Assembly (NCBI RefSeq): GCF_019931275.1
Contig: NZ_JAIOTY010000001.1
Coordinates: forward strand, 434,001-498,000
Source of the DNA: Nitratidesulfovibrio sp. SRB-5
Lineage (GTDB): Bacteria; Desulfobacterota; Desulfovibrionia; Desulfovibrionales; Desulfovibrionaceae
DNA length: 64,000 bases
Direction of reading: 5' to 3'
Part shown: positions 10,076 through 19,038 of the stretch, piece by piece
How positions within the stretch are numbered: position 1 is the first letter of the stretch
How the letters are laid out: each line of letters opens with the position of its first letter
Program-made: the position numbers and the translations under genes
Notes under the pieces: model-generated
Told to the model about the DNA's origin: nothing
Seen by the model: the letters and a program-made list of their open reading frames with translations, nothing else
The model's database searches: none

Positions 10076-12616
10076 ATGGTCGGCATCGTGGTCGTCACGC
10101 ACAGCGCCGTGCTGGGGCAGGGCGTGAAGGAACTGGCGGAACAGATGACGCAGGGCCGCGTGCCCCTGGCCGTGGCGGGCGGCATCGACGACCCGGAACA
10201 CCCCATCGGCACCGACCCCATGCGGGTCATGGCCGCCATAGAAGAGGTGCAGCAGGGCGACGGCGTGCTGGTGCTGATGGACCTTGGCAGCGCCCTGATG
10301 AGCGCGGAAACGGCGCTGGACCTGCTGCCGCCCGAAGTGGCGGCGCAGGTGCGGCTGTGCCCGGCCCCGCTGGTGGAGGGCGTCATGGCTGCCGCCGTGC
10401 AGGCCTCCATCGGGGCGGACCTCGACACCGTGCTGCGCGAGGCGCAGTCTGCCCTGGCGGCAAAGGCCGAGCTGCTGGGCATGGCCCTGCCGCAGGATGG
10501 CGGCGGGGAGGACGAGGCAGCACCCCCGGCGGCGGGCGCAACCCCGGCGGCCAGCCACGAGCTGACGCTGATGGTGCCCAACCGCCTCGGGCTGCACGCC
10601 CGGCCCGCCGCGCGCATCGTCACCGCGCTCGGCCCGTTCGTGGCCGACGTGCAACTGGCGCGCGGCGAGCGGGTGGTATCGGCCCGTTCGGTGAACCGCA
10701 TCGCCACGCTGGCCGTGCGCGGCGGCGAAACCATCACTTTCCGGGCCGCCGGGGCGGATGCGGAACAGGCCCTGAAGGCGCTGGCCGACCTTGCGGCGGA
10801 GAACTTCGGCGATCTGCCGGACGCGATCAGGTCATCTGGAAAGACTGGCGCCGAAGGCCCGGGCGGACCGGACGGGCAGGGCAGGGCCGGTGTGGCGGGT
10901 GTGCCCGCCGCCAAGGGCGGGGTGCCCGCTTCGCCGGGCATTGCCGTGGGGCCTGCCGTCTGGCATCGCCCGGCGTTCGATGCGCCGCCGCCGGACCTGG
11001 CAACGGGCGATCCGGACAGTGAAACCGCCCGGCTGGATGGCGCGCTGGATGCGGCCCGCAAGGAGCTTGCCGCGCTGGAGCGGCGCACCGCCGCCATGGC
11101 GGGCAAGCAGGAGGCGGAAATATTCGTCATGCACCGCCTGCTGCTGGACGACGCCACCATCGCCGGGGACGCGCGCCAGCGCATCGCGGAGCTTCGCGAA
11201 CCCGCCGAGACCGCATGGTACGCGGTGATCGACCAGGCGGCGGAAAGTTTCCGGCAACTGCCGGAAGGCTACATGCGCGAGCGCGCGGCGGATCTTGTGG
11301 ACGTGGGTGCGCGCGTGCTGCGCCTGCTGACCGGCGCGCCGCCATCCGGCCCGCGTCTGGAGCGGCCCTCGGTGCTGCTGGCCGCGGACCTTGGCCCCTC
11401 GGACATGGCGCATCTGGATCCCGCGCTGGTGCTGGGCATCGTCACCGCGCAGGGCGGGGCCACCTCGCACGCGGCCATCCTGGCCCGGTCCATGGGCATT
11501 CCGGCGGTGGCGGGCGCGGGCGCGCTGGCCGCCAGCGTGGCCGACGGCGTCACCGTGGCGCTGGACGGCAGCACCGGAGAGGTGTGGATTGCCCCCGCGC
11601 CCGATGTGCTGTCGACCATCGAATCCCGCCGGGCCTCGTGGCTGGCCGTGCGGCAGGCCGCGCTGGCCGGGGCCGCCCGCCCCGCCGTGACCGTTGATGG
11701 CCGCCACATGCACGTGCACGCCAACATAGGCAACCCGGCGGACGCCGCCCCCGCCTTGCAGAACGGCGCGGAGGGCGTGGGCCTGTTCCGCACCGAGTTC
11801 CTGTTTCTGGACCGGGCCGCCGCCCCGGACGAGGAGGAGCAGCGCGCCGCCTACGTGGCCGCTGCCGCCGCCATGCCCGGCCTGCCGGTGGTGGTGCGCA
11901 CCCTGGACATCGGCGGCGACAAGCCGGTGCCCTATCTGGGGGACTTTGCGGCGGGAGAGGACAACCCCTTCCTTGGGTTGCGGGGCATCCGCTTCTGCCT
12001 GGCCCGGCGCGAGCTGTTCCTGACCCAGTTGCGCGCCCTGCTGCGCGCCGCCGCCGAACATCCCCTGCGGGTCATGTTCCCCATGGTGGCCCACCCCGGC
12101 GAACTGGCGGCGGCAAAGGCCCTGCTGGAAGAGGCCCGCGCCGCGCTGGCGGCGCAAGGCCTGCCCCACGGCCCGGTAGAGGTGGGCATCATGGTCGAGG
12201 TGCCCGCCGCCGTGGCCCTGGCGGACCAGTTGGCGCGCGAGTCGGCCTTTTTCAGCATCGGCACCAACGACCTGGCCCAGTATGTCATGGCCGCCGACCG
12301 GGGCAACGCCGCCGTGGCCGACCTGTCGGACGCGCTGCACCCCGCCGTGCTGCGCATGGTGCGCGACACCGTGGCGGCGGGCAATGCAGCTGGCATACCC
12401 GTGGCCATGTGCGGCGAACTGGCGGGCAACGCAGAGGCCATTCCGCTGCTGGTGGGGTTGGGGCTGGACGAACTGAGCATGAACGGACCGGCCATTCCGC
12501 GCGCCAAGGACGTGGTGCGCGGCTGCGACATGACGGCCTGCGTCAGGCTGGCCGAGCGGGCGCTGGAATTGCCCGATGCCGCCGCCGTGCGGCGGTTGCT
12601 GCGCGACGGCGGGTAG
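10076..12616 (+). CDS. dhaM: DhaM-HPr-enzyme I fusion, PEP phosphotransferase for dihydroxyacetone kinase
   Basis: 846 residues with three PTS modules. Residues 1 to about 130 are the DhaM/EIIA-mannose-like domain with His9 (VVTHSAVLGQG). About 160-250 is HPr with His174 (NRLGLHARPAA). From about 280 to the end is a full enzyme I with active His465 (GGATSHAAILARSMGIPAVAG), the PEP-binding barrel motifs GLFRTEFLF and TLDIGGDKPVPYLG, and the CGELAGN block. E. coli DhaM carries only the first part of enzyme I, whereas this protein has the complete PEP-binding half, so one polypeptide could carry phosphate from PEP to DhaL. Confidence 0.95.
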   Translation: MVGIVVVTHSAVLGQGVKELAEQMTQGRVPLAVAGGIDDPEHPIGTDPMRVMAAIEEVQQGDGVLVLMDLGSALMSAETALDLLPPEVAAQVRLCPAPLVEGVMAAAVQASIGADLDTVLREAQSALAAKAELLGMALPQDGGGEDEAAPPAAGATPAASHELTLMVPNRLGLHARPAARIVTALGPFVADVQLARGERVVSARSVNRIATLAVRGGETITFRAAGADAEQALKALADLAAENFGDLPDAIRSSGKTGAEGPGGPDGQGRAGVAGVPAAKGGVPASPGIAVGPAVWHRPAFDAPPPDLATGDPDSETARLDGALDAARKELAALERRTAAMAGKQEAEIFVMHRLLLDDATIAGDARQRIAELREPAETAWYAVIDQAAESFRQLPEGYMRERAADLVDVGARVLRLLTGAPPSGPRLERPSVLLAADLGPSDMAHLDPALVLGIVTAQGGATSHAAILARSMGIPAVAGAGALAASVADGVTVALDGSTGEVWIAPAPDVLSTIESRRASWLAVRQAALAGAARPAVTVDGRHMHVHANIGNPADAAPALQNGAEGVGLFRTEFLFLDRAAAPDEEEQRAAYVAAAAAMPGLPVVVRTLDIGGDKPVPYLGDFAAGEDNPFLGLRGIRFCLARRELFLTQLRALLRAAAEHPLRVMFPMVAHPGELAAAKALLEEARAALAAQGLPHGPVEVGIMVEVPAAVALADQLARESAFFSIGTNDLAQYVMAADRGNAAVADLSDALHPAVLRMVRDTVAAGNAAGIPVAMCGELAGNAEAIPLLVGLGLDELSMNGPAIPRAKDVVRGCDMTACVRLAERALELPDAAAVRRLLRDGG

Positions 12617-13099
12617 CTTGCCGGGGCGCGGCCCTGCGACGTGGCATGATGCCGAAAGGGGCCGCGCGGTGACATGACCGTGTGGCCCCTTTCGCATGCG
12701 TGCGTGCCGGATGCGCGTGCCGTGAACGTATCGGGCGCATGTGGGGGCACATGACGAGCGCATGTGTGGCGCGCGCGCCTTGTCGTCTTTCGCGCGCATC
12801 CGGGATGGAGACAAGACGCGACGAGGCGGAACCATCCGAAAATGGTTCCGCCTCGCCGTTACATTGGCAGACCGCGCAGGGGCGCAGCCGGAAAAAACCG
12901 GCTGGTGGTCGGGCGTGCCGGGCGCATGCGTCCTGCCCCGCCATCGACACCGTGCCGTACGTGACCTTTACGCAGCCGGTGCAGAACCGTGCGCAGCCGG
13001 TGCGCAACCGGTGCGCAACCGGTGCACAACGGGCCAGCATCACCGCGCCGCGCAAAACGCGGGGCAGGTAGCGGGGGGGGGCAGAGGCGCGCGATACCG
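12617..13099. other. Gene-free region between dhaM and flgM
   Basis: 483 bp between convergent genes. Apart from the first hairpin it has a second perfect 13-bp hairpin at 12823-12854 (GAGGCGGAACCAT, loop CCGAAA). A degenerate 11-bp tandem repeat of the GTGCGCAACCG type lies at about 12972-13034. No gene is supported. Confidence 0.5.
12653..12694 (+). terminator. Hairpin after the dha genes
   Basis: CGAAAGGGGCC pairs with GGCCCCTTTCG around an 18-20 base loop, about 35 bp after dhaM. There is no T-run, so it may be a weak terminator. Confidence 0.5.
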
Positions 13100-13411
13100 C
13101 TAGCCGAACAGGTCCTGCTCTTCCTTGAGCAGCTTTTCGGCCACGGCGCGCGAGTCCACCTGGTACTCGCCGGATTCCACCTTGCTCTTCAGCGCATCCA
13201 CCTTTTCCTGCCGCACGTCGGGCGCGGCAAGGGCGGCAGAATACGCTTCCGTGCGCAGCTTGGCCTCGTTGGAAAGGCTTACCCGGTCGCCCTGCAAAGA
13301 GGGCGCGGCGTCGCTTTCCTTGCGGGCTGCGGTGCGCTTGGACTGGAGCTCGGACTGTTCCAGCTTGGTCCTGTACGGATCCAGGTTCTTGAGATAGTTC
13401 TTGATTTCCAT
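13100..13411 (-). CDS. flgM: FlgM-like anti-sigma-28 factor
   Basis: 103 residues. The C-terminal half (RQEKVDALKSKVESGEYQVD and on to SRAVAEKLLKEEQDLFG) matches the FlgM sigma-28-binding region, which holds the flagellar sigma factor inactive until the hook is finished and FlgM is secreted. The N-terminal half is charged and probably disordered, as in the family. The ATG has a GGGGAGG ribosome binding site. It is the second gene behind a sigma-28-like promoter, 46 bp after the upstream gene. Confidence 0.88.
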   Translation of the reverse strand: MEIKNYLKNLDPYRTKLEQSELQSKRTAARKESDAAPSLQGDRVSLSNEAKLRTEAYSAALAAPDVRQEKVDALKSKVESGEYQVDSRAVAEKLLKEEQDLFG

Positions 13412-13457
13412 GGTAACCTCCCCGGGGGAGCATACCGTTTATCGGAACGTGGATAGC

Positions 13458-13874
13458 CTAAAGCATGGTATCATCCACTGTTTCGAGAGCAATGTGCCAT
13501 AGCCGGTCAAGGATTCTCGCCTTCTCCGCTGGCGCTACCTCGACGGGGCCTTCCGGCCCGGCGCGGAACACCTGAATGTCCAGCTGCGTCGGAGGATACG
13601 TGAAGGTGAGAGTTTCTCCCAGTTCCTGTTCCAGCTTTTGCCGAATCTCTCGTACGACGGGGTTGTCGCTTCCCGCAAGCAGAAGATTCTCCATGATCTC
13701 ACGAGCCACACGTTCCACCATGAACCGCCGCTTCACCTCAGGAGGAATGGCGCTTTCCTCCTCGCCCGACGCGAGACGCATGGCCTGCCTGTAGCGGGCC
13801 AGCCTGCGCGCGGTCACAAGCTGCTTGTCGTAGTGCAGCAGCATGTTGCGAAGGTAAAACGAGTTCGTGGTCAC
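13458..13874 (-). CDS. Conserved hypothetical protein, flgM partner
   Basis: 138 residues, hydrophilic and mostly helical, with no signal peptide or membrane segment. I do not recognise a domain. It starts with GTG, supported by GGGGAG upstream. Its position directly behind a sigma-28-like promoter and in front of flgM suggests a late flagellar or chemotaxis-related cytoplasmic role, but this rests on context alone. Confidence 0.8.
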   Translation of the reverse strand: MTTNSFYLRNMLLHYDKQLVTARRLARYRQAMRLASGEEESAIPPEVKRRFMVERVAREIMENLLLAGSDNPVVREIRQKLEQELGETLTFTYPPTQLDIQVFRAGPEGPVEVAPAEKARILDRLWHIALETVDDTML

Positions 13875-13895
13875 GGTAGTCTCCCCTCGTATCGC

Positions 13896-13923
13896 CTATC
13901 GGCATCCCCGAGGGGGAACTTTA
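13896..13923 (-). promoter_or_regulatory. Sigma-28 (FliA) type promoter
   Basis: On the minus strand TAAAGTTC (13923-13916), a 12-base spacer and GCCGATAG (13903-13896) match the sigma-28 consensus TAAAGTTT-N11-GCCGATAA closely, with one extra spacer base. Transcription would start about 15 bases before the GTG of the downstream gene. Confidence 0.8.
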
Positions 13924-14424
13924 GGGGGCGGACGCATTTTTCCGAAAAAAATTTCCGGCCAATGCGAAGAGGGAAGACCCGCCCATGCACTCACCCCTCC
14001 TATCGGCGGCTGGCGCAGAAACATTAGGTGGTTTTGCGGTGTGACTGCATTCTTTTGAAGCGGGTGGGGAATGCCCCCATCGCGCTGGGGTGCATTGTCT
14101 GTATGTGGTGGGGGATTCCCGCGCTGCCGCTTGCAAATGCAGGCACATGCATGCGGTATGGCTGTGGGGATGGCGCACTTGCGCCCAGGGCCGCCATGGG
14201 GCATGACACGCAAGGCGTATCGCGTGCCGCCCGCGCGGGCCCGGCTGTTCGGGGTGCCAGACCGGCCTGTCCAGACTGGTTTGGGCAAGGGGGATTGGGC
14301 CAAGCAGGTTTGGCCAGACGGGCCGGGCAGACCCGACAGACAAGGCTGGCGCACCGGCCTTTCGGGGTGGCGAGTTTCCACGCACGGGGCGCGAACGTTA
14401 CATTCTTTCCGGAGCCGCAACCGC
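13924..14424. other. Gene-free region upstream of maf
   Basis: About 500 bp. It contains a long imperfect stem built from GGGAATGCCCCCA and TGGGGGATTCCC at 14068-14120 and a GGGCCAAG/TTTGGCC-rich stretch at 14280-14330. No credible gene is seen. Confidence 0.4.
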
Positions 14425-15090
14425 ATGACCGATCCTTTCATGACAGCGCAGCCGGGCCCGGCGGATTCCGCGGAACCTGCCGCGCCCGCCGGTCCCTTCC
14501 GGGCGCTGCTGCCCGTGGTGCTGGCCTCCGGCTCGCCCCGCCGCCGCGAGTTCCTGCATTCCCTGGGGCTGTCGTTCGAAGTGTACGGCAACGGCGCGGC
14601 AGAGCCGGAGCCGCTGCCCGCCGAACCCCCGGCGCATTACGCCCGCCGCGCGGCGGCGGCCAAGGCCGCGTCCGTGGCCGCAACGCGCCCCGGTTCCGTG
14701 GTCATCGCGGCGGACACGGTGGTGGCCCTGCACGGCGAGATCATGGGCAAGCCGCAGGACAGGGCCGACGCGCTGCGCATGCTTTCCCGGCTGGCCGGGC
14801 ACACCCACGAGGTGGTCAGCGCCTGCTGCGTGGCCCTGCCGGACGGCACCCGCGAAGTCTTTCACGCCGCCACCCGCGTGACCATGTGGGACGCCCCCGC
14901 CGCCGCCCTTGCCGCGTATGCCGCCACGGGCGAACCCGACGACAAGGCCGGGGCCTACGGCATTCAGGGGGTGGGCGCGTTTCTGGTGGAATCCATCGAC
15001 GGTTCGTGGAGCAACGTGGTGGGACTGCCGGTGGCGGAACTGGTCCGGTTGCTGCTGCAACACGGCGTCATCGCGCCGTCGGTGGAGTGA
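14425..15090 (+). CDS. maf: Maf-family nucleotide pyrophosphatase
   Basis: 221 residues. Maf/YhdE-type enzymes hydrolyse non-canonical or nucleoside triphosphates and are linked to house-cleaning and septum control. Present are the N-terminal ASGSPRRREFL substrate motif, AADTVVALHGEIMGKP and DKAGAYGIQG. An N-terminal extension of about 30 Ala/Pro-rich residues precedes the fold. The ATG has GGAG ten bases upstream; an alternative ATG lies five codons in. pgpA follows on the same strand. Confidence 0.93.
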   Translation: MTDPFMTAQPGPADSAEPAAPAGPFRALLPVVLASGSPRRREFLHSLGLSFEVYGNGAAEPEPLPAEPPAHYARRAAAAKAASVAATRPGSVVIAADTVVALHGEIMGKPQDRADALRMLSRLAGHTHEVVSACCVALPDGTREVFHAATRVTMWDAPAAALAAYAATGEPDDKAGAYGIQGVGAFLVESIDGSWSNVVGLPVAELVRLLLQHGVIAPSVE

Positions 15091-15168
15091 GCTGCCCCGG
15101 GCGCGGCATTGGCGGCACACACGGGCCGTCTTTGGCAACGCAAGGTGGCAAGAACAGGGAGCACACGC

Positions 15169-15693
15169 ATGCACGCAACGCACGATACCGGGCCTGAAGG
15201 CTGCATCCCGCCGCACGAGCGGCATGGTCTGGACAGGCTGGCGCTGGAAGTGGCCCGGGTATGGTACGCCGGGCGCAGCCCCGTGGCCCCCGGCACCGTG
15301 GGGTCCGCCGTGGCCGCCCTGCTGGCGCCGTGGCTGTTCCTGCCCTTGCCGCTGGGCTGGCGCGTGGTGGTGTTGCTGGCGGTGTTCTTCGGCGGGGCCT
15401 GGGCGGCGGGCCGCGCGGCGCGGGTGCTGGGCCGGTGCGACCCCGGCAGCGTGGTCATCGACGAGGTGGCCGGGCAGTGGATGACCATGCTGCCCTTTGC
15501 CACGCTGTCGCCGCTGGGCGTGCTGGCTGCTTTCGTGCTGTTCCGGGTGTTCGACATTCTGAAGCCCGGTCCGGTGGGCGCCTCTGAATCGTGGCTGGAG
15601 GGCGGCCCGGGCATCATGATCGACGACATGGTGGCCGGGGCCTGCGCGGCGGCGGTGCTGGCCGTGCTGTTGTGGCTGGGCCTGCCGGGGTAG
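15169..15693 (+). CDS. pgpA: Phosphatidylglycerophosphatase A
   Basis: 174 residues; inner-membrane phosphatase that converts phosphatidylglycerophosphate to phosphatidylglycerol. Family motifs are present: SPVAPGTVGS near residue 45, VVIDEVAGQW and the C-terminal GGPGIMIDDMVAG, among several membrane helices. I chose the ATG at MHATHD because AGGGAG lies eight bases upstream. It is 78 bp downstream of maf and probably cotranscribed. Confidence 0.94.
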   Translation: MHATHDTGPEGCIPPHERHGLDRLALEVARVWYAGRSPVAPGTVGSAVAALLAPWLFLPLPLGWRVVVLLAVFFGGAWAAGRAARVLGRCDPGSVVIDEVAGQWMTMLPFATLSPLGVLAAFVLFRVFDILKPGPVGASESWLEGGPGIMIDDMVAGACAAAVLAVLLWLGLPG

Positions 15694-15785
15694 GGGAAAG
15701 GCGCGCGACAGGCAGCCGGGACTATGTCGAGCCCCGGTGGGCATATCGGCGGAACATGAACGAAGCGGCTGCTGTCGCCTGACGG

Positions 15786-15832
15786 CACGACGGCCCGCGT
15801 ATCCGGAACCACCGGGTACGCGGGCCGTCGTG
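15786..15832. terminator. Terminator between pgpA and the LysE gene
   Basis: CACGACGGCCCGCGTA pairs with TACGCGGGCCGTCGTG around a short loop. It lies between convergent genes and could serve both. Confidence 0.7.
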
Positions 15833-15958
15833 CGTTGCGTGCCTAGTGCGTGCGTGATGCGTGCCTGAAGCGTGCGCTGATCGCGCGGGGTGGTTTGCGT
15901 GGCGCGGGTAGCGCGGGCAGCCGCCCGCCTGTTGTCTCCTCCCCGGGCTGCTGCCGGT

Positions 15959-16690
15959 TCAGCCTTGTTCGGTCAGCGCTAGCCGGATGCCCAGGAACAG
16001 GAACAGCGCGCCAAGGCACCGGTCACCCCATCGCGCAAACCGGCCCGCCAGCGACCCGGCCTGGAAGATGCTGCCCAGCCGGGCGGCGCCCCAGGCCACC
16101 AGCAGGTTCACCAGCGTGCCGTTGACGGTGAAGATGCACCCCAGCACCAGAAAGGCCACGGGAGACGGGGGCGTGCCCGTGTTGCCGCCGCCTTCCACGA
16201 ACTGGGGCAGAAAGGCCAGGAAGAACAGCGCCACCTTGGGGTTCAGGGCATTGGTCAGAAACCCCTGCGCGAACACGCCCCGCAGGGATGCCCACGGCGT
16301 CCTGCCGGTGGAGGCTTCATTCCGACCGCATCCGCCCGGCATTGACCCATCGCGTGTGGCGGGGGCGGCGGACGGCAGCGTACCCTTGCGGGACAGCAGC
16401 ATGGTGCACCCCATGTACAGCAGGTAGGCAGCACCCAGCAGCTTGACCACGGTAAAGGCCGTGGCCGATGTGGCCAGCACGGCGGACAGGCCGAAGGCCG
16501 CTGCCGCGATGTGCACGGAACACCCCGCGCCGATGCCCAGTGCCGCCGCCACCCCTGCGCGCAGGCCGCGCGTGCCAGAGGTGCCGCACGGGGTAGACCG
16601 GGCGATGATGTACAGCATGTCCGGGCCGGGGGTGATGTTCAGCAGCAGCCCAGAGACCACGAACAGCCAGATGTCGTGCACGCCATGCAT
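15959..16690 (-). CDS. LysE/RhtB-family amino-acid exporter
   Basis: 243 residues with about six hydrophobic segments. The N-terminus contains the family signature LLLNITPGPDMLYI, and the centre has QGFLTNALNPKVALFFLAFLPQFV. These proteins export amino acids or homoserine lactones; the substrate is not predictable here. The loop at about residues 105-135 (PSAAPATRDGSMPGGCGRNE) is longer than usual. The ATG follows GGAGG by six bases. Confidence 0.93.
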   Translation of the reverse strand: MHGVHDIWLFVVSGLLLNITPGPDMLYIIARSTPCGTSGTRGLRAGVAAALGIGAGCSVHIAAAAFGLSAVLATSATAFTVVKLLGAAYLLYMGCTMLLSRKGTLPSAAPATRDGSMPGGCGRNEASTGRTPWASLRGVFAQGFLTNALNPKVALFFLAFLPQFVEGGGNTGTPPSPVAFLVLGCIFTVNGTLVNLLVAWGAARLGSIFQAGSLAGRFARWGDRCLGALFLFLGIRLALTEQG

Positions 16691-17349
16691 GGCGGTCCTC
16701 CGATGTTTTCGCCCTCATGCGCTTCCGGCGTCGGTGCGTCAACCCGGCGCACGGCCCTGCGGGGAGTCCGTGCGGGGGGCATCATCATGCCGCAGGCAGC
16801 GGCGGTGGATACGTGTGCGCGCACGCCCTGTGGAAAATGTTCGTTAGTTTCATAAAAAACTGAAATTGCACGGATAAAAAGGAGTACGGCATGTGCGTTT
16901 CATGAGCGGCGATCCCTGCTGGCAACCCGCAGGCTGTCACCGGTGCCCGCGCTGCGAACATCATGTGCATAACCATGTGCCTAACAACTCTATTATTCCG
17001 AAAATGCAGGTAAATTTGATGCATGAAGAAGTCGGGGGGCGGCAAGGTTCGCCTTCGGACGCAAGAAACCCGCACGGGCGGTGCGGGCGGGACATTGACC
17101 GAAGGCGGCAGGGATACCGCCGGAATGGCTGGTGAATCGTCAGGGAGTGCCAGGCAATGGAGAATCGGGGCGGGTCGGCGGAAGCAGGACCGTCAGACAG
17201 GGTGAAGCGCGGCCAGCCAGACGGACGGGGTGTCAGGCGGGACGATGGGGGGAGGCTGGACGACGGAGGAGACAGGCCGACGGGGGAGACAGGACAGCAG
17301 GGGGAGACAGGACAGCGGGACGCGGCGGAACCACGGGCAGCGCGCCGTG
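16691..17349. other. Gene-free region with tandem repeats
   Basis: About 660 bp between two minus-strand genes. A CCCGCAC/GTGCGGG hairpin lies at 17070-17088. A degenerate tandem repeat built on GGGGGAGACAGGACAGC runs from about 17260 to 17325. An AAAGGAGT ribosome-binding-like sequence at 16877 precedes only a four-codon frame. The AT-richer part at 16850-17020 probably holds the promoter of the LysE gene, though I cannot assign elements. Confidence 0.35.
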
Positions 17350-17745
17350 TCATGCCGCCCGGATCAGCCCCAGAGTGCGCAGTTCCGTCAGCAGGCGGTC
17401 GAAATCCAGCGGTTTCACCAGATAGGCGGAGATATGCCCCTGCTCGAAGGCGCGCAAGGCGATATTGATGTCGGTGACGGCGGTGGTGACCAGCACGGGC
17501 ACGCGGGCCAGGCCGCGTTCCGTTTCCACGGTGCGGATGCGTTCCAGCACGGTCAGGCCGCTTTCGCCAGGCAGCATCAGGTCCAGCAGCACCACGTCGA
17601 AGGGGGCATCGCCGTCCAGCGCCTGCATGTAGGCCGAAAACGACCGTTCCGCGTCGTCCGTGCAGACGGTTTCGAAGTGCATGTTCAGCGTCAGGTGCAG
17701 GACACGGGCGCTGAGGGCGTCGTCTTCAACGATGAGAGCTCGCAT
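17350..17745 (-). CDS. CheY-like single-domain response regulator
   Basis: 131 residues, one receiver domain only. The acidic pocket (VEDDA, Asp9/Asp10), the phosphorylation site region VVLLDLMLPGESG (Asp near residue 54) and the C-terminal YLVKPLDFD lysine are all present. There is no output domain, so it would act by protein contact. The ATG has CGGAGG upstream. It lies 164 bp downstream of rrf2 on the same strand, so it may belong to the same redox-regulatory neighbourhood. Confidence 0.93.
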   Translation of the reverse strand: MRALIVEDDALSARVLHLTLNMHFETVCTDDAERSFSAYMQALDGDAPFDVVLLDLMLPGESGLTVLERIRTVETERGLARVPVLVTTAVTDINIALRAFEQGHISAYLVKPLDFDRLLTELRTLGLIRAA

Positions 17746-17909
17746 GTGGCCTCCGGGCGGCGCGCTGTCGGCGCAACACGCGCGCCGTACACGGGCGCAT
17801 TGCAGGATAACCAGAGCAATGTAGCCCGGAATGCCCGGAAAATGGAAGGGTGATTTTGCGCAGGCGCATGCGAGGGGGCACTGCACGCGGTGGCAGTGCG
17901 CGCGGGGGC

Positions 17910-18362
17910 CTAGTCCTGTGCGTGGGGCGAGATATGGCAGGCGTTCTTGGGGCACAGGCTGGCGTCGCGCATCAGGTCGGCCAGGGTGAAGCTGTTGAGC
18001 TTCTTGTACATGGCGCGCGAGGCCTCGTCCCAGATGGTGCGCGTCAGGCACACGGCCATGCGCGGGCAGCAGGGATTTTCCTCGTCGCAGGTGTAGGGCG
18101 CCAGAGATTCTTCCAGCGCGAACACCACGTCGCCCACGGGAATTTCCGAGGCGGGCTGGGTAAGCTGGTAGCCGCCGTGCGCGCCCAGCGTGCTGCGGAT
18201 GTAGCCCGCCTTGCGCAGTACCCGGATGAGCTTTTCCAGGTACTTGACGGAAATGCCCTGCCGCTTGGCGATATCGCGGATGGACACGGGGGCATCGGTG
18301 CCGTGCATGGCGATGTCGAGCAGCATGCGGGTGCCGTAACGGCTGCGGGTGGTCAGTTTCAT
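17910..18362 (-). CDS. rrf2: Rrf2 transcriptional regulator of the hmc operon
   Basis: 150 residues. The N-terminal winged helix (IRDIAKRQGISVKYLEKLIR then VLRKAGYIRSTLGAHGGYQL) and the cysteines Cys92, Cys98, Cys99 and Cys105 (TCDEENPCCPRMAVC) are those of the Rrf2/IscR/NsrR family, where the cysteines can hold an Fe-S cluster. Rrf2 of D. vulgaris, encoded at the end of the hmc operon, is the founding member and is reported to repress hmc expression. The position here, after hmcF and rrf1, is the same. The cysteines suggest redox or NO sensing. Confidence 0.95.
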   Translation of the reverse strand: MKLTTRSRYGTRMLLDIAMHGTDAPVSIRDIAKRQGISVKYLEKLIRVLRKAGYIRSTLGAHGGYQLTQPASEIPVGDVVFALEESLAPYTCDEENPCCPRMAVCLTRTIWDEASRAMYKKLNSFTLADLMRDASLCPKNACHISPHAQD

Positions 18363-18471
18363 GCGTATGCCGTGTGGTTTGCGGCGGTGCCCGGTTGCCG
18401 GGCCGCTGCTCGTTTCATGCCGTGCCCGTTGCCGGGCTGCCCGCCTTGCCTCGCGCGTGGCCGTTGGTTTC

Positions 18472-18858
18472 TCATTCGCCCAGGGCGCGCCGCACGATGC
18501 CCAGCATCAGGTCCGGGTCGAACGGCTTGTCCACGGTGCCCACGGCGTTGGGCACCATCAGGTGCAGCCCGCCAAGGCCGGTCACCAGCACCACGGGGAT
18601 GTGCGCGCCGCCGGGCAGGTCCATCAGTTCGCGGTATACGCGCGGACCCCACTGGCGGGGCATCTCCAGGTCCAGGGTGACCAGGTCTGGCCGCCGGGCG
18701 CGGGCCATTTCCACGGCATCGGGGCCTTCCGTGGCCGCGTCGGCGCGGTAGCCGTTGGTTCTGAACAGCGAAACGAGGTAGGCGGCGATGTCCGGGTCGT
18801 CTTCCACCACCAGGATGGATTTAGCCTGGGTGTTCCGGGCCTGGGTGGCGTTGGCCAT
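18472..18858 (-). CDS. rrf1: Rrf1 response regulator
   Basis: 128 residues, a single receiver domain: VVEDDPDIAAYLV for the acidic pocket, LVTLDLEMPRQWGPRVY for the phosphorylated Asp (near residue 63) and VDKPFDPDL for the conserved Lys. No DNA-binding domain follows. The gene lies between hmcF and rrf2 in the same direction, as in the D. vulgaris hmc operon. The ATG has CGGAG upstream. Its cognate kinase is unknown. Confidence 0.94.
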   Translation of the reverse strand: MANATQARNTQAKSILVVEDDPDIAAYLVSLFRTNGYRADAATEGPDAVEMARARRPDLVTLDLEMPRQWGPRVYRELMDLPGGAHIPVVLVTGLGGLHLMVPNAVGTVDKPFDPDLMLGIVRRALGE

Positions 18859-19038
18859 GGTCGCTCCGGGCCTCCGTTTGCGGGCCGGGCCGGGGTGCCC
18901 GCGCCATCATGCGAGGGGATGGGGGGGCGCCGGCGGGCCGGGCGGGGGGTGGCTCTCCCCATCCGGCGGCCATGCGGTCGCGTGCGGGGCGCGGGCCTTG
19001 TCGCGATGTCGTGCAAGGCCCGCGCGCTCCGGCGCGAT

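Noticed and set aside
16877-16905. Peptide preceded by AAAGGAGT
   Set aside because: The frame ends after four codons; no evidence that it is a leader peptide of the following gene.
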